Origin: DASRHT01 sp035293765
GTDB lineage: Bacteria; Chloroflexota; Ktedonobacteria; Ktedonobacterales; Ktedonobacteraceae
Direction: 5' to 3'
Length of the DNA stretch: 49,764 bases
NCBI GenBank assembly: GCA_035293765.1
Contig: DATGMF010000032.1
Span: 1-49,764, forward strand
A program made the translations under genes and the position numbers. Under the pieces are notes generated by a model. It ran no database searches and had not been told where the DNA came from. It was given only the letters and a program-made list of their open reading frames with translations. This document shows, in pieces, positions 8,295 to 17,614 of this stretch. Every line of letters begins with the position of its first letter. The first letter of the stretch is position 1.

Positions 8295-9024
8295 CCCAGC
8301 GATGATGGCCCGACCTATTCGTCCAATACGCCCTGGGAATCTGATGGATTGACAGGGCCATCTTTTTTCAAGGCGGCCCTCAATGGATTATTACGGATGT
8401 ATGCGCGGATGCGCATCAATTCGTCTTCGTCGCGAATGACACGTTCCATGTAGTTCCTTTGCCAGAATTTGCCCTGTTCGTTCAGGCCGGTCATCTCAAG
8501 ATGTTTGAGCCATTTGACGCTGGTTAACGATTTGTAGGCCCCCACAACCTGACCCAGGGAAACGTGCTTCGTGCTGGCACTCAGCCGAACGATGAAATGA
8601 ACATGATCAGGCATAATGACGTATTCATCGAGGATCAGCCCCGCAAACCGTTCGGGTAAGGCGTGCCAGGTCTCCTCCAGAATGGTGCGTAACGCTGGCT
8701 GTTCAAAACGTGGGACACGTCCCTGCGTACAAATCGTGACGAAATATGCCTGCTTCGAGGCATAATGATAATTCAGCAAGCGGATCGACCGTCTGTGGTG
8801 AAGATCTGGATCATACTGCGCTTTGCCCATATTCCCTTCAACCTCCCCTATTTCCGTTGTGTCGTGATTATAAACGTATTGATATGTCGATACAATACGT
8901 ATTTCTCATGATTTATGTACAACGGATGGGTAGGGGCAATCCCTTGCGGTTGCCCTGTTCCCCACCGATGATCCTGCGGTGCCCCTGCAACGATGGACGA
9001 ATAGGTCGGGCCATCACCGCTGGG
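8295..9024. mobile_element. candidate element: RAYT gene framed by 30-bp inverted repeats
   Basis: CCCAGCGATGATGGCCCGAC... at 8295-8324 and its reverse complement at 8995-9024 agree at 29 of 30 positions. They enclose the intact RAYT and about 165 bases upstream of it. The left arm overlaps the last codons of the gene. A forward copy of the right arm at 581-609, next to the other RAYT, differs at one or two positions. RAYTs are not usually described as flanked by terminal inverted repeats, so calling this a discrete mobile unit is inference. Confidence 0.5.
8315..8830 (-). CDS. REP-associated tyrosine transposase (RAYT, Y1_Tnp family), intact
   Basis: A 171-residue protein of normal family length. 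The HUH pair is complete (MPDHVHFIVRL), and the conserved blocks YFVTICTQ, FAGLILDEYVIMP, FWQRNYMERVIRDEDEL and IRAYIRNNP match the RAYT pattern, with a tyrosine in the RAYIRNNP helix as the likely nucleophile. Such enzymes nick and rejoin REP single strands and are thought to spread REP hairpins within a genome. REP hairpins with a GTAG foot lie on both sides (8226-8253, 8930-8957). Start ATG at 8830; the reading frame and the decayed copy at 1-426 agree. The 3' end lies inside a 30-bp inverted-repeat arm. Confidence 0.9.
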   Translation of the reverse strand: MGKAQYDPDLHHRRSIRLLNYHYASKQAYFVTICTQGRVPRFEQPALRTILEETWHALPERFAGLILDEYVIMPDHVHFIVRLSASTKHVSLGQVVGAYKSLTSVKWLKHLEMTGLNEQGKFWQRNYMERVIRDEDELMRIRAYIRNNPLRAALKKDGPVNPSDSQGVLDE

Positions 9025-9162
9025 TTGGGGTTACGTGTGCCCCGATGGCGATGACGGATGGGTGACCAGGGCAACCGCAAGGGATTGCCCCTACCCATCC
9101 GGTCCTGCCGTTGGCCCGTCATCGTGGGTACACCAGCAGGGCAACCCCTCGCGCTTGCCCCC
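8930..9162. repeat. REP copies upstream of the intact RAYT
   Basis: Forward copy at 8930-8957, reverse copy at 9067-9094 and a degenerate reverse copy at 9137-9162. Bases about 8958-9050 resemble 541-630 near the decayed RAYT, so a larger block of the RAYT surroundings has been duplicated together with the gene. Confidence 0.75.
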
Positions 9163-9370
9163 CATATTTTGATACATACAGATACTCTCCACATTACCGC
9201 CAAAACCTTTACAAAAGGCAGGCAAGCAGGCAATAATTGATTATATCAGGATGAGCTTACTCGCTGACTGTATGGACACTCCTGAAGGACCAGGGCAACA
9301 GAGAAGCGGCGGGTATCTCCCCTGATGTTTCCTCTTTGTTGTCTCTACAGGAAGGTAGCGGTGAAGTGGT

Positions 9371-11287
9371 ATGAACAACATCTGTACCCCCTTCCATTCG
9401 CATGTCCCCAGAAAGGATAATCCCTTGCAAAATGACTCCACAGGCCCGACTATGCTCGATTTCGCGGCAGGGTATGCGCGTCGCGGGCTGCGCGTCCTTC
9501 CCCTGCACTCGTTCTATCCCTCCGGCGGCTGCACCTGCGGCCAGCCACAGTGCAGCAGTCCTGGCAAGCATCCACGTACCAAAGATGGCGCGATCAGCGC
9601 GTCGTGCGATCTGGACCAGGTGAAGATCTGGTGGGAGAAGCACCCACAGGCCAACGTGGGTATCGCGACCGGCGGCGGGCTGCTGGTGGTCGATATCGAC
9701 CCGCGTCATGGCGGCTCGCTGGAGGTGATTGAGCGGCTCTTCGAACTGCCGGAGAAGACGCCGCTGGTGCGCACGGGCGGCGGCGGCTGGCACCTGTACT
9801 TCCTGCATGACAGGGAGCTGATCGTGCCCAATAGCAGCGGACGGCTGGCCGACGGCGTTGATATTCGCGGCCATCATGGCTACGTGGTGGCTCCCGCCAG
9901 CCTGCACGCCTCCGGCAGGCACTACCTCTGGCGCGTCTTCGGCGATATCCCGCGTGCCCCTGAGCGGCTGCTCGACCTGGCGCTGACCTCGCGCAAGCAA
10001 TCGTCCTCGCACGCCGTCATTCTGCCGCAGCAAATGGCACTCCCGAACGGGGCCGCCCCTGCGCCTCCCGCCGCCCCGACGCCGACCGTCGCCATTGTAC
10101 CTGCTCCGGCGCTGATCATCCCCGAAGGCAAGCGCAACACCAGGCTGCTGAGCGTGGCGGGTGAGTATCGTCGCCAGGGCGCGAGCGAGGAGGGGCTATT
10201 GATCATGCTGCGCGCGTACAATCAGGCGTTTTGCAGGCCACCGTTGCTCGATGAGGAGGTGAGCAAGATTGCGCGCAGTGTCGCGAAGTACCCATGTGGC
10301 GCGACGGTGCGCGCGTCCGGTGCCGATGACGCGCTGGACGCGCGGCAAATCATGGCAAGGGAGTCTGTCGCCCCTCAATGGGCCGTTGCGGGGCTGCTGA
10401 CGGAGGGCGTGACCTTGCTGGGGGGCAAGCCCAAGATGGGCAAGTCCTGGCTGGCCCTGCAACTGGCGCTCGCCGTTGCCAAAGGTGAGAACGCGCTCGG
10501 CAGCATGCCGACGCTGCAAGGGTATGTCTTCTACCTGGGGCTGGAGGATACGGAGCGGCGCATGAGAGACCGTATGGTGAAGCTCTTACAGGGCCGCGAG
10601 GCGCCAGATACCCTGGCCTGGACAGGCTGGTGGAACCCGTTGCCAACGGGCGGCCTCGACGATCTGGCCGACTGGATCGCCAGCAAGCAGCAGCCGCGCC
10701 TGGTCATTATCGACACCCTGGCCCGCGTACGCTCCCCTGGCAGCGGCAACATCTACGCCGACGATTACGCGCTGATCACGCCACTCAAGCAACTGGCCGA
10801 GCAGCATCACATCTCCATCCTGGTGATTCACCACCTGCGCAAGGGCGGCAACGGCAACACCGACCCGATGGACGAGATTAGCGGCTCCACGGGTCTGACA
10901 GGGGCAACCGATTGCAACATGGTGCTGCAACGCGTGCGCAATGAGATGACTGCCCAACTCTTTGTCACGGGCCGCGATGTCGAGGAGCAGCAGCTCACGC
11001 TCTCTTTCGACGAGCAGACGGCTGTGTGGTCGCTCGCTAAAGACATCAAGCCCCGTCTTTCGCCTGAGCGCCAGGCTATCCTGGATGTTTTGCAGGAGGC
11101 ACAATCTCCACTCTCTCCCGCTGCTATCACAGAGAAGCTGAGAGGGAATTATCATAGCATCTGCAAGACCCTCTTTTTAATGAAAGAAAAGGGGCAAGTT
11201 CAAACTGCCGGACGTGGACTTTACACACTACCAGAACCTACCAACTCGCTTTTCCCAGAAGGAGAATCACTTCTCCCCTCCGAATAG
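9371..11287 (+). CDS. primase-polymerase fused to RepA-like helicase (plasmid/phage-type replication protein)
   Basis: The first third (about residues 28-215) is a bifunctional primase-polymerase domain: YARRGLRVLPLH, a cysteine cluster (CTCGQPQCSSPGKHP), then the catalytic acidic pair in LLVVDIDPRHGG and the TGGGGWHLYF motif. The middle is a RecA-fold ATPase of the RepA/AAA_25 type with Walker A LLGGKPKMGKSW near residue 350, Walker B RLVIIDTLARV near 440, and ILVIHHLRKGG. The tail may be a winged helix. Such fusions start replication of plasmids, phages and integrative elements. Start is ambiguous: ATG 9371 lacks a clear ribosome-binding site, TTG 9425 has AAAGGA seven bases upstream, and ATG 9452 begins at the conserved domain. 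Iteron-like repeats follow directly downstream. No integrase or partition gene is visible nearby. Confidence 0.85.
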   Translation: MNNICTPFHSHVPRKDNPLQNDSTGPTMLDFAAGYARRGLRVLPLHSFYPSGGCTCGQPQCSSPGKHPRTKDGAISASCDLDQVKIWWEKHPQANVGIATGGGLLVVDIDPRHGGSLEVIERLFELPEKTPLVRTGGGGWHLYFLHDRELIVPNSSGRLADGVDIRGHHGYVVAPASLHASGRHYLWRVFGDIPRAPERLLDLALTSRKQSSSHAVILPQQMALPNGAAPAPPAAPTPTVAIVPAPALIIPEGKRNTRLLSVAGEYRRQGASEEGLLIMLRAYNQAFCRPPLLDEEVSKIARSVAKYPCGATVRASGADDALDARQIMARESVAPQWAVAGLLTEGVTLLGGKPKMGKSWLALQLALAVAKGENALGSMPTLQGYVFYLGLEDTERRMRDRMVKLLQGREAPDTLAWTGWWNPLPTGGLDDLADWIASKQQPRLVIIDTLARVRSPGSGNIYADDYALITPLKQLAEQHHISILVIHHLRKGGNGNTDPMDEISGSTGLTGATDCNMVLQRVRNEMTAQLFVTGRDVEEQQLTLSFDEQTAVWSLAKDIKPRLSPERQAILDVLQEAQSPLSPAAITEKLRGNYHSICKTLFLMKEKGQVQTAGRGLYTLPEPTNSLFPEGESLLPSE

Positions 11288-11288
11288 T

Positions 11289-11624
11289 GGTAAACAGGTA
11301 AACGTGTGGCATGAAGCCGCTCGCCAGGCCGATCCACGAGTTTCCTTCCCTTGCTCTCATTAGGTAAACTTGGTAAACTCGGGTGGTGGTGATATCCCAC
11401 CATCACCCCTCTATTATATACTAAACCTATATATATAATTGAAGAGGGGGAAAGATGCTGAAGATCTTTTTGAGAACACCTTCCTCCGCTGCGGCTGAAG
11501 CAAGGAGGGATGGAATGGGGGAGAACATTACCAGGTTTACCGAGTTTCCCGAAGAGTGCGAAGCGGGTAAATTTCATAGAGCCGCTCGCCAGGCCGATTC
11601 ACGCCACAGATTTACCTGTTTACC
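11289..11624. other. candidate replication origin: iteron-like repeats with AT-rich stretch
   Basis: GGTAAAC occurs as close pairs at 11289/11297 and 11363/11372, then inverted as GTTTACC or a close variant at 11535, 11610 and 11618, with GGTAAAT at 11566. A 23-bp sequence (GCCGCTCGCCAGGCC...) is repeated at 11316-11338 and 11581-11603 with one mismatch. Between them, 11411-11440 is almost purely A and T. Iterons beside an AT-rich region downstream of a replication gene are typical of origins; use as an origin here is inferred. The rest of 11288-12005 has no supported gene; a degenerate REP lies at about 11701-11730. Confidence 0.45.
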
Positions 11625-12005
11625 TCGATCAGAGAGGTCCATTGATAGACACCCTTGCCCCTCATTTCCCTGTATCAACATTCGTACCGACCCGATTGAG
11701 CCGCAGGGCAATCCCTCGCGGTTCCCCTGCTGCCCTGTTGCTCTTTTTTTGACACATCCATCCTGCGATTTTGGTATCTTTTCCCCCGTTTGCGGTAGCG
11801 CAAATGCTTGCCTTTTTCCTATTTGGATGCAATACTCACTGTTGTCACATATACTATTCTTTGGTGTGCTGAAGGCCGTTGGCATCGCTGTGATGCTGGT
11901 GCGCCAGGAATTCTACGGCGGGAGGGGACTTCACCAAATCAATTTCTTAGTGTAAAATGAGATCAGAAGCGAGGATCGCAACTTTTGGGATTTTGAGGGA
12001 CTGCT

Positions 12006-14477
12006 ATGAAACAGGAAAATGGCGCAGAATTATTAGGTATAAATGATCCGCGAAGCGCGAATATTGGTATTATTTCTGTCTCACCCACGGACGATAGAAG
12101 AAGTGTACTGGCCGCTATTTTAACGCAAGAGAAGTTGGGGCGGAAGCAGATTGCGATTGTCTTGCCACCGCAGAATAAGGCTTTCCAGCGTCCATCCGAT
12201 TTTGATGACCTCAAGACGATCCGGCGCAACCTGGAGGCGCAGATTATCTTTATCATACCCAGCGGCCCAGGCCCCGCCGAATTCGCGCGCCAGCGCCACT
12301 TCGCGGTCTATTCGACCCTGGAGAACTACGCCACAGCCCTGCGCGATGGCAATGTGAGCGGCGGCGTGAAGCGAGGCGGCTGGCTGTTCCATCGTGGTAA
12401 GCCCAAATTTCTCGGGGTTACTCCCGCCGCTGCATCGGCGCCTCCACAATCATCTATGCCTGGGCGTGACGACGAGGATGAAGATATTCACACGGACCCG
12501 CTGAAAGCTGGGGGCCTGGGCGCGGCAGGTTTTGGCGCTGGCATGCTGGCCGCCGATATGTTCAAGGGCGGGCCGGCAGACGAAGATCACACCAGAATGT
12601 TCCCTATTCGCTACGATGACGATGGCGACGCCCTCCCGCCCGCCGCCAATCCGAACGCAGGACCAACGTCCGTAGGGGCGGGGCTTGCCCCCGCCCAGCA
12701 ACCACCAGGACAGGCACCAGGCCCCCATCCCACGGCAGGGCAAGCGCGAGGCCCCCGCGTCCCCACATCCCCTCTCCTTGCCCCTACCAGTCAATCTGAC
12801 GCAACGGGGCAGGGGCAAGGCGGGGCGTCCGGCAGTGTGCAGCCTGGAAAGCCTGGAGGGGTTGCCGAGAATGGAGGGGCGAACGCGGGCGGGCCTAAGA
12901 TTATCGAGCTGAATCCGGTGCGGCAGAAGGTGACGGCCAAGCTGTCACCGGCGGAGCTGGCGGCCCATCAGCCGCCGATGCCGCCTGCGGATGCGAACGT
13001 GGGAGCGAAGGCGAACAGGGGACGCACCACCGGCAAGATGGCGGCAGCCGCGATGGTTGGAGCAGGCGTGGGAGCCGCGAGTATGGCGTCAGGGCCTGCC
13101 CCTCAGCAGCGGATGGGCGGAGTCGGCAACTTCCCGCCACCGCCTGGACCTGGCCTGGGTGGTCGCGGCGGCGGCCCTGGTCGCGGACCCAGACCGCGCC
13201 GTGGCATCGTCGCGCTCATCGCCGTCCTGCTCGTCCTGCTCATCGCCGGCAGCCTGACCGCAGCAGCTTTCATGCTCAATCCCAATATGTTCAAGCAAGC
13301 GACCAGCGCATTCACAGGAGGCGGCACGACCGTCACCATCACCCCTGATAGCAAGCTGATCTCGAACAGCTACGTGATCCAGGGCGTCCCTGGCACCCCT
13401 GATCCCGCTCAGCGCCAGATCGCCGTCCGCACGCTCACAGCCAGCGCCAAATCCGACCCGAAGACTGTCAACGCCACAGGGCATACGCAGACGCCAGGTA
13501 CCAGGGCTTTTGGACAACTAACGTTCTTCAATGGCTCTGCCTCGTCTCTTACGGTTATGGGCGGTACACGCATTGATAATGGCAACGGAGCCGTAGTGGT
13601 TACTGACACTTCTGTGTTTATTCCAGCAGGAAACCCAGGTGTTAGTTTTGGAGTTAATAGTGGCCTTGCTCACGCAGCTAATGCTGGTGCGGCGGGTAAT
13701 TATGATGCTGGAGTCATTAATCAGTTATGTTGTACTGCCGGTAATTTTATACGTGTAAAAAATAGTGCTTTCACTGGCGGTCAAGATCCACAAAATTACA
13801 ATTTTGTGCAGCAGTCGGACGTGGATGGGGTTGCTAATCCGTTGAAGGGCACCGTGTCGGCGCAGGCGCAGGCGTCGTTGCAGGGGCAGTTGCACACAGG
13901 GGAGCAGTTCGTCGCGCAGAATGGCAGCAATCCCTGTCCGGCCAGCGTCAATAGCGATAACCCCATCGGGCCGCATGGCGTCAATGTCAACAGTGTCACC
14001 GTTACCGTCACAGCCACCTGCAACGCTCTGGCTTACGACCATGCAGGGCTGCAAACGATGGTCGCTAACCTGCTGGCGAGCAAGGCCAATAACGATATCG
14101 GCTCGACCTATAAGCTCGCGGGCCAGGTCGTCATGCATACCACCGTCCAGAATGTCGATCAGCAGGGCAACGTCTCCTTGCTGGTCAACGCCAGAGGCAT
14201 CTGGGCCGCCCAGATCAGCGACGCCGAAAAGGCGGCTCTGGCGAAGGCTATAGCGGGCAAGACCGTCGTGCAGGCGCAGGACATTCTCGCGGGACATAAG
14301 GATATCGGGCATGCTGATATCCAGGGCGGAGGGAATGTCCTACCCAGTGATCCAAACCAGATCAAAATCGTTATACAGAATGTGCCTGGTGTGCAGGATA
14401 CCGCCACCCCTGCGCCTGGCGGGTCGCCCGTCAATATTCCGAACGGCACGCAGACGCCGCTGCCTGGCAACGGGTAG
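12006..14477 (+). CDS. single-pass membrane protein with baseplate-J-like extracellular domain
   Basis: 823 residues in four parts. Residues 1-115 form a Rossmann-like cytoplasmic domain (KQIAIVLPPQNKAFQRPSDF, AQIIFIIP) shared with the protein at 26199. A long Gly/Pro/Ala-rich linker follows, part of it encoded by REP-type repeats (12671-12788). A membrane segment lies near residues 398-420 (GIVALIAVLLVLLIAGSLTA). The exported part resembles the baseplate J/gp47-like domain seen in Chloroflexota and candidate-phyla proteins, including a CC pair (NQLCCTAG), and matches the extracellular part of the kinase at 14997. Start ATG 12006 with GAGGGA nearby. A patch near 13500-13800 is AT-rich compared with both sides. 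Role unknown; cell-surface structure or sensing is plausible. Confidence 0.75.
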   Translation: MKQENGAELLGINDPRSANIGIISVSPTDDRRSVLAAILTQEKLGRKQIAIVLPPQNKAFQRPSDFDDLKTIRRNLEAQIIFIIPSGPGPAEFARQRHFAVYSTLENYATALRDGNVSGGVKRGGWLFHRGKPKFLGVTPAAASAPPQSSMPGRDDEDEDIHTDPLKAGGLGAAGFGAGMLAADMFKGGPADEDHTRMFPIRYDDDGDALPPAANPNAGPTSVGAGLAPAQQPPGQAPGPHPTAGQARGPRVPTSPLLAPTSQSDATGQGQGGASGSVQPGKPGGVAENGGANAGGPKIIELNPVRQKVTAKLSPAELAAHQPPMPPADANVGAKANRGRTTGKMAAAAMVGAGVGAASMASGPAPQQRMGGVGNFPPPPGPGLGGRGGGPGRGPRPRRGIVALIAVLLVLLIAGSLTAAAFMLNPNMFKQATSAFTGGGTTVTITPDSKLISNSYVIQGVPGTPDPAQRQIAVRTLTASAKSDPKTVNATGHTQTPGTRAFGQLTFFNGSASSLTVMGGTRIDNGNGAVVVTDTSVFIPAGNPGVSFGVNSGLAHAANAGAAGNYDAGVINQLCCTAGNFIRVKNSAFTGGQDPQNYNFVQQSDVDGVANPLKGTVSAQAQASLQGQLHTGEQFVAQNGSNPCPASVNSDNPIGPHGVNVNSVTVTVTATCNALAYDHAGLQTMVANLLASKANNDIGSTYKLAGQVVMHTTVQNVDQQGNVSLLVNARGIWAAQISDAEKAALAKAIAGKTVVQAQDILAGHKDIGHADIQGGGNVLPSDPNQIKIVIQNVPGVQDTATPAPGGSPVNIPNGTQTPLPGNG
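12671..12788 (-). repeat. long-class REP elements inside a coding region
   Basis: GTAGGGGCGGGGCTTGCCCC at 12671 and, on the minus strand, a 52-bp element (12737-12788) that begins GTAGGGGCAAGGAGAGGGG and ends GCGCTTGCCCTG. It matches the intergenic element at 28907-28958 closely. It is read in frame as part of the linker of the baseplate-J-like protein. Confidence 0.65.
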
Positions 14478-14528
14478 GGGCCGTGGTATAAGGACATTAG
14501 GGGGAATTCTATGGCGGCGGTTCCCTCT

Positions 14529-14973
14529 GTAGGGACGACATTCATGCCGTCCGATTTATCGCCGTGGGGAAGGCGAGGCGCTAAAGCGGACGGGATAAAT
14601 CGCGTCCCTACGGGGCGTGGGGCGGCAGGACGGATGGGTAGGTGCCGCCACAGGGCAACCGCGAGGGATTGCCCCTCCCCATCCATTCCAGCGTTGGGCA
14701 AGGTCATCGGAGGCGGGCAGGACAACCGCAAGGGATTGCCCCTACCCATCCATTGTCGCCCACCGGCGAACGGGTCACAATGGGGACAGGGCAATCCTAC
14801 AGGACTGGCACGATGATGGATACGGTAGGGCGGTAAACCGGACGCGATAAATCAGGTCGGTACGGCAGGATGGATGGGTAGGGGCAATCCCTTGCGGTTG
14901 CCCTGTAATGGATGGGACGATGATGGACGAAGGCAGGATGAATGGGGAGGGGCAATCCATCGCGGTTGCCCTG
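14529..14973. repeat. REP cluster including a GTAGGGAC-class palindrome
   Basis: A long palindromic element at about 14529-14612 begins GTAGGGACGACATTCATGCC and ends ATAAATCGCGTCCCTAC. Short REPs lie at 14651-14678 and 14718-14745 (reverse) and at 14878-14905 and 14946-14973 (forward; the last has GGAG instead of GTAG). The final copy ends three bases before an ATG, so longer frames of the kinase gene start within repeats. Confidence 0.75.
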
Positions 14974-14996
14974 CCATGAAAGGATCACAAGACGGA

Positions 14997-17285
14997 ATGC
15001 TTTCTTTGGAAGGCCAGCAACTGGGGAATTACGATATCACGCGGCGCATCCGTGTCGGGGGGATGGGGGCTGTGTACGAGGGACGGCAGCGGACCGCGTT
15101 TGATCGTCGCGTCGCGATCAAGGTCATCCTGGGCGATTACGCCAGCGACCGCGACATGCGGCGGCGTTTTGCCCGCGAGGCCCGTACCATCGCGCGTCTG
15201 CACCACCCGCATATCCTGCCCCTGATCGAATTCGGCGACGAGCGCGGCATCCTGTATCTGGTCATGCCCTTTATCGAAGGGGGCACCCTCACCAGTTACC
15301 TGCGCCGCAGCCTGCCTGGCCTGGAGGAAGTCACCACCATTTACACGCAGTTGCTCGACGCCGTTGAGTATGCTCATGACGAGGGGCTGATTCATCGCGA
15401 CATCAAATCTTCGAATGTCCTGATGGATCTGCGGCACGCCACTCCGTACGCCTACCTGGCTGATTTCGGCCTCGTGCGCACCATGCGCCAGCTTGACGAT
15501 GCGCAGGTGGGCAAGCCGATTCCTCTGGACCAGGTGCCAGGGACGCCCCATTACATGGCGCCCGAGCAGACGCGCGGCATCGTTACGGCCTCGACCGACA
15601 TTTACGCGCTCGGCGTCCTGCTTTACCAGATGCTTACGGGCGAGCTGCCCTATAACGATCCCGACGACGTGCGTGTGATCCAGATGCACCTGCGCGACCC
15701 CATCCCCTCGCCCTGCGACCATGACGCCTCTATCCCCACAGAACTGGGGGGCGTCGTGCAGACCGCGATGGCGAAGCAGCCCGAAGATCGCTACCACAGC
15801 GTCGCCGAATTGCGCGCCGCCTTTCTCGCAGCCATCAACGGGTCCGTTCCCGCCCTCGCCGAAGAGGAACGCTCGTTTGAGCAGGAGGGGCAGCTCTACA
15901 TTGTTGAGCCGCCATCCAGGCATCCCAGTCCGGTCCCGCTCTATCTCGACGAGTCGCCCGCCGTCACGCGTCGCCAGCGCAACGACGCGCCTCCGACCGT
16001 CACACGCGAACGAGAGCGCCAGCGCACCACCGAGACCGTCAGAATCAGACAGCGCATCACAGAGGAGCCAGCGCCGGTAAAAAAGCCGCGCCCGCGCCGC
16101 CGCCTCTCGCTGGCATTGGTTGCCGCCATGCTCGTACCCGTGTTGCTGCTGGCTTTACTGATCGTGCCGCGCGCGCTGGGCTTCAGCCTGCTGCCGGTCG
16201 GCTTCCCCGTCTTTGGCGCGCCCTCGCTTGCCACCGTCTACGTCACCGCGCAAAGTAAAACCTTGCAGAATAGCTACCTGCTCACCGCCTCGCCGCAGGT
16301 GCAGCAGCCCGACCTGGTGGCGCACACCATCCCTGATCGCGTGCTCAAGAGCGACGCCTCTGGCAACAGCACCGTGCAAACGACCGGCACCAGGACCATC
16401 GCCGGCGTCGCGGCCAGTGGCACCGTCGAATTTCTCAACGACACAGCCGCCGTCGTCACCGTGCCCGCCTCGCAGATCCTCGCCACCGCCACCGGTACGC
16501 GTTTCCTGATAGCGCAGGCGGTCCCCGTGCCGGCGCGCCAGGGGACAACGAGCGGACTCGCCCAGGCCACCGCCGTAGCCGTCACGCCTGGAGTTGCGGG
16601 CAACATTGCCGCGCACGCCCTCGACGGCATGTGCTGTAGCAGCATCAATAACGTCTTGACCGTCAAGAACCTTGCCCCATTCGTAGGCGGAGCCGATCCG
16701 CAGGTGGTCCATTTCGTCGCCCAGGCCGATCTCGACGGCGTCCAGGCCGCGCTGGCAGGCAAATTGCAGCAACAAACGGGTCAGCAGCTCCAGAAGTTGC
16801 TGAGCGCCGACGAAGTCATCGCCGGCATACCCGCGTTCACCATCAACGTCACCGCCAGCACGCCCGTCGGTACCCAGGCTGCTCAGGTCCAGGTGACCGT
16901 TGATGTCGCCGGAACCGCCGTCGCCTATAACCGCGTCGTCGCCAACCAGACCGCCATCCAGCTTTTAATCAAGCAAGCGAGCCAGACGTTAGACCAGGGC
17001 TACCAGATGCAGGACCAGCCCACCGTCACCGCGCAGCCCACGATAGTGCAGGGGAAGGATGGCATTGTCTATGTCAGCGTGGCAGTCAAGGGCATCTGGA
17101 ATTACCAGCTCTCCGGTCAGCAGTTGGCGCAGTGGCGTCAATCCATCAAGGGAGCCACCGCGCCCGTCGCCCTCGCCTATCTCCGGTCGCAGCCTGGAGT
17201 CGCCTCCGTCCAGGTCAGCCTCCCCTTCGGAGCCGACCATCTCCCCACCACCCCCGACGCCATCAAAATCGTCATCGTCAGCTAA
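14997..17285 (+). CDS. transmembrane Ser/Thr protein kinase with baseplate-J-like extracellular domain
   Basis: An N-terminal eukaryotic-type kinase (about residues 1-275): glycine loop IRVGGMGAVYEG, VAIK lysine, catalytic loop HRDIKSSNVL, DFGLVR, and MAPEQ. A basic and Arg/Thr-rich linker leads to one membrane segment (LALVAAMLVPVLLLALLIVP) near residue 375. Outside is a domain homologous to that of the protein at 12006 (AGNIAAHALDGMCCSS, VGGADPQVVHFVAQADLDGV), of baseplate-J type rather than the PASTA repeats usual in PknB. Start: ATG 14997 after AAAGGA (14979-14984); ATG 14976 is also in frame, but longer N-termini are encoded by REP sequence. It follows the baseplate-J gene in the same direction. 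It likely senses a surface signal and phosphorylates cytoplasmic targets. Confidence 0.87.
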   Translation: MLSLEGQQLGNYDITRRIRVGGMGAVYEGRQRTAFDRRVAIKVILGDYASDRDMRRRFAREARTIARLHHPHILPLIEFGDERGILYLVMPFIEGGTLTSYLRRSLPGLEEVTTIYTQLLDAVEYAHDEGLIHRDIKSSNVLMDLRHATPYAYLADFGLVRTMRQLDDAQVGKPIPLDQVPGTPHYMAPEQTRGIVTASTDIYALGVLLYQMLTGELPYNDPDDVRVIQMHLRDPIPSPCDHDASIPTELGGVVQTAMAKQPEDRYHSVAELRAAFLAAINGSVPALAEEERSFEQEGQLYIVEPPSRHPSPVPLYLDESPAVTRRQRNDAPPTVTRERERQRTTETVRIRQRITEEPAPVKKPRPRRRLSLALVAAMLVPVLLLALLIVPRALGFSLLPVGFPVFGAPSLATVYVTAQSKTLQNSYLLTASPQVQQPDLVAHTIPDRVLKSDASGNSTVQTTGTRTIAGVAASGTVEFLNDTAAVVTVPASQILATATGTRFLIAQAVPVPARQGTTSGLAQATAVAVTPGVAGNIAAHALDGMCCSSINNVLTVKNLAPFVGGADPQVVHFVAQADLDGVQAALAGKLQQQTGQQLQKLLSADEVIAGIPAFTINVTASTPVGTQAAQVQVTVDVAGTAVAYNRVVANQTAIQLLIKQASQTLDQGYQMQDQPTVTAQPTIVQGKDGIVYVSVAVKGIWNYQLSGQQLAQWRQSIKGATAPVALAYLRSQPGVASVQVSLPFGADHLPTTPDAIKIVIVS

Positions 17286-17318
17286 GCCCTGCCGTTGCCC
17301 ATCATCACCTATCGCCAG

Positions 17319-17468
17319 CAGGGCAAGCGCGAGGGATTGCCCCTAGCCAGCCGGTGCTGCCGTTATCCCACGTCCGTCCCGACCCGATTGATCGCCTTGT
17401 GCCCATTGTAGGTTGTTGGCCGGCGGGCGACAATGGATGGGTAGGGGCAATGCCTTGCGCTTGCCCTG
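17319..17468. repeat. REP copies
   Basis: Reverse copy at 17319-17346 (ending CCCTAG) and forward copy at 17441-17468 with the GC...GC inner pair. The stretch 17469-17614 also carries a 9-bp direct repeat TTGTTCGTA at 17568-17576 and 17580-17588 upstream of the HNH gene. Confidence 0.75.
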
Positions 17469-17614
17469 TGGCGGCACCGCGATGATGGGGACCCTACGGA
17501 ATGAGGGTTATCATAGGGAAACTGTTGCGCTTATGCAGGGGATCTGCTAAATTAAGCCCATCACATATTGTTCGTACTGTTGTTCGTATTAATGGAATGT
17601 AGGGAGGCAATTTT

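Noticed and set aside
14874..14996. Longer N-terminus of the kinase
   Set aside because: Residues before ATG 14976 are encoded by two REP copies and do not belong to the kinase fold.
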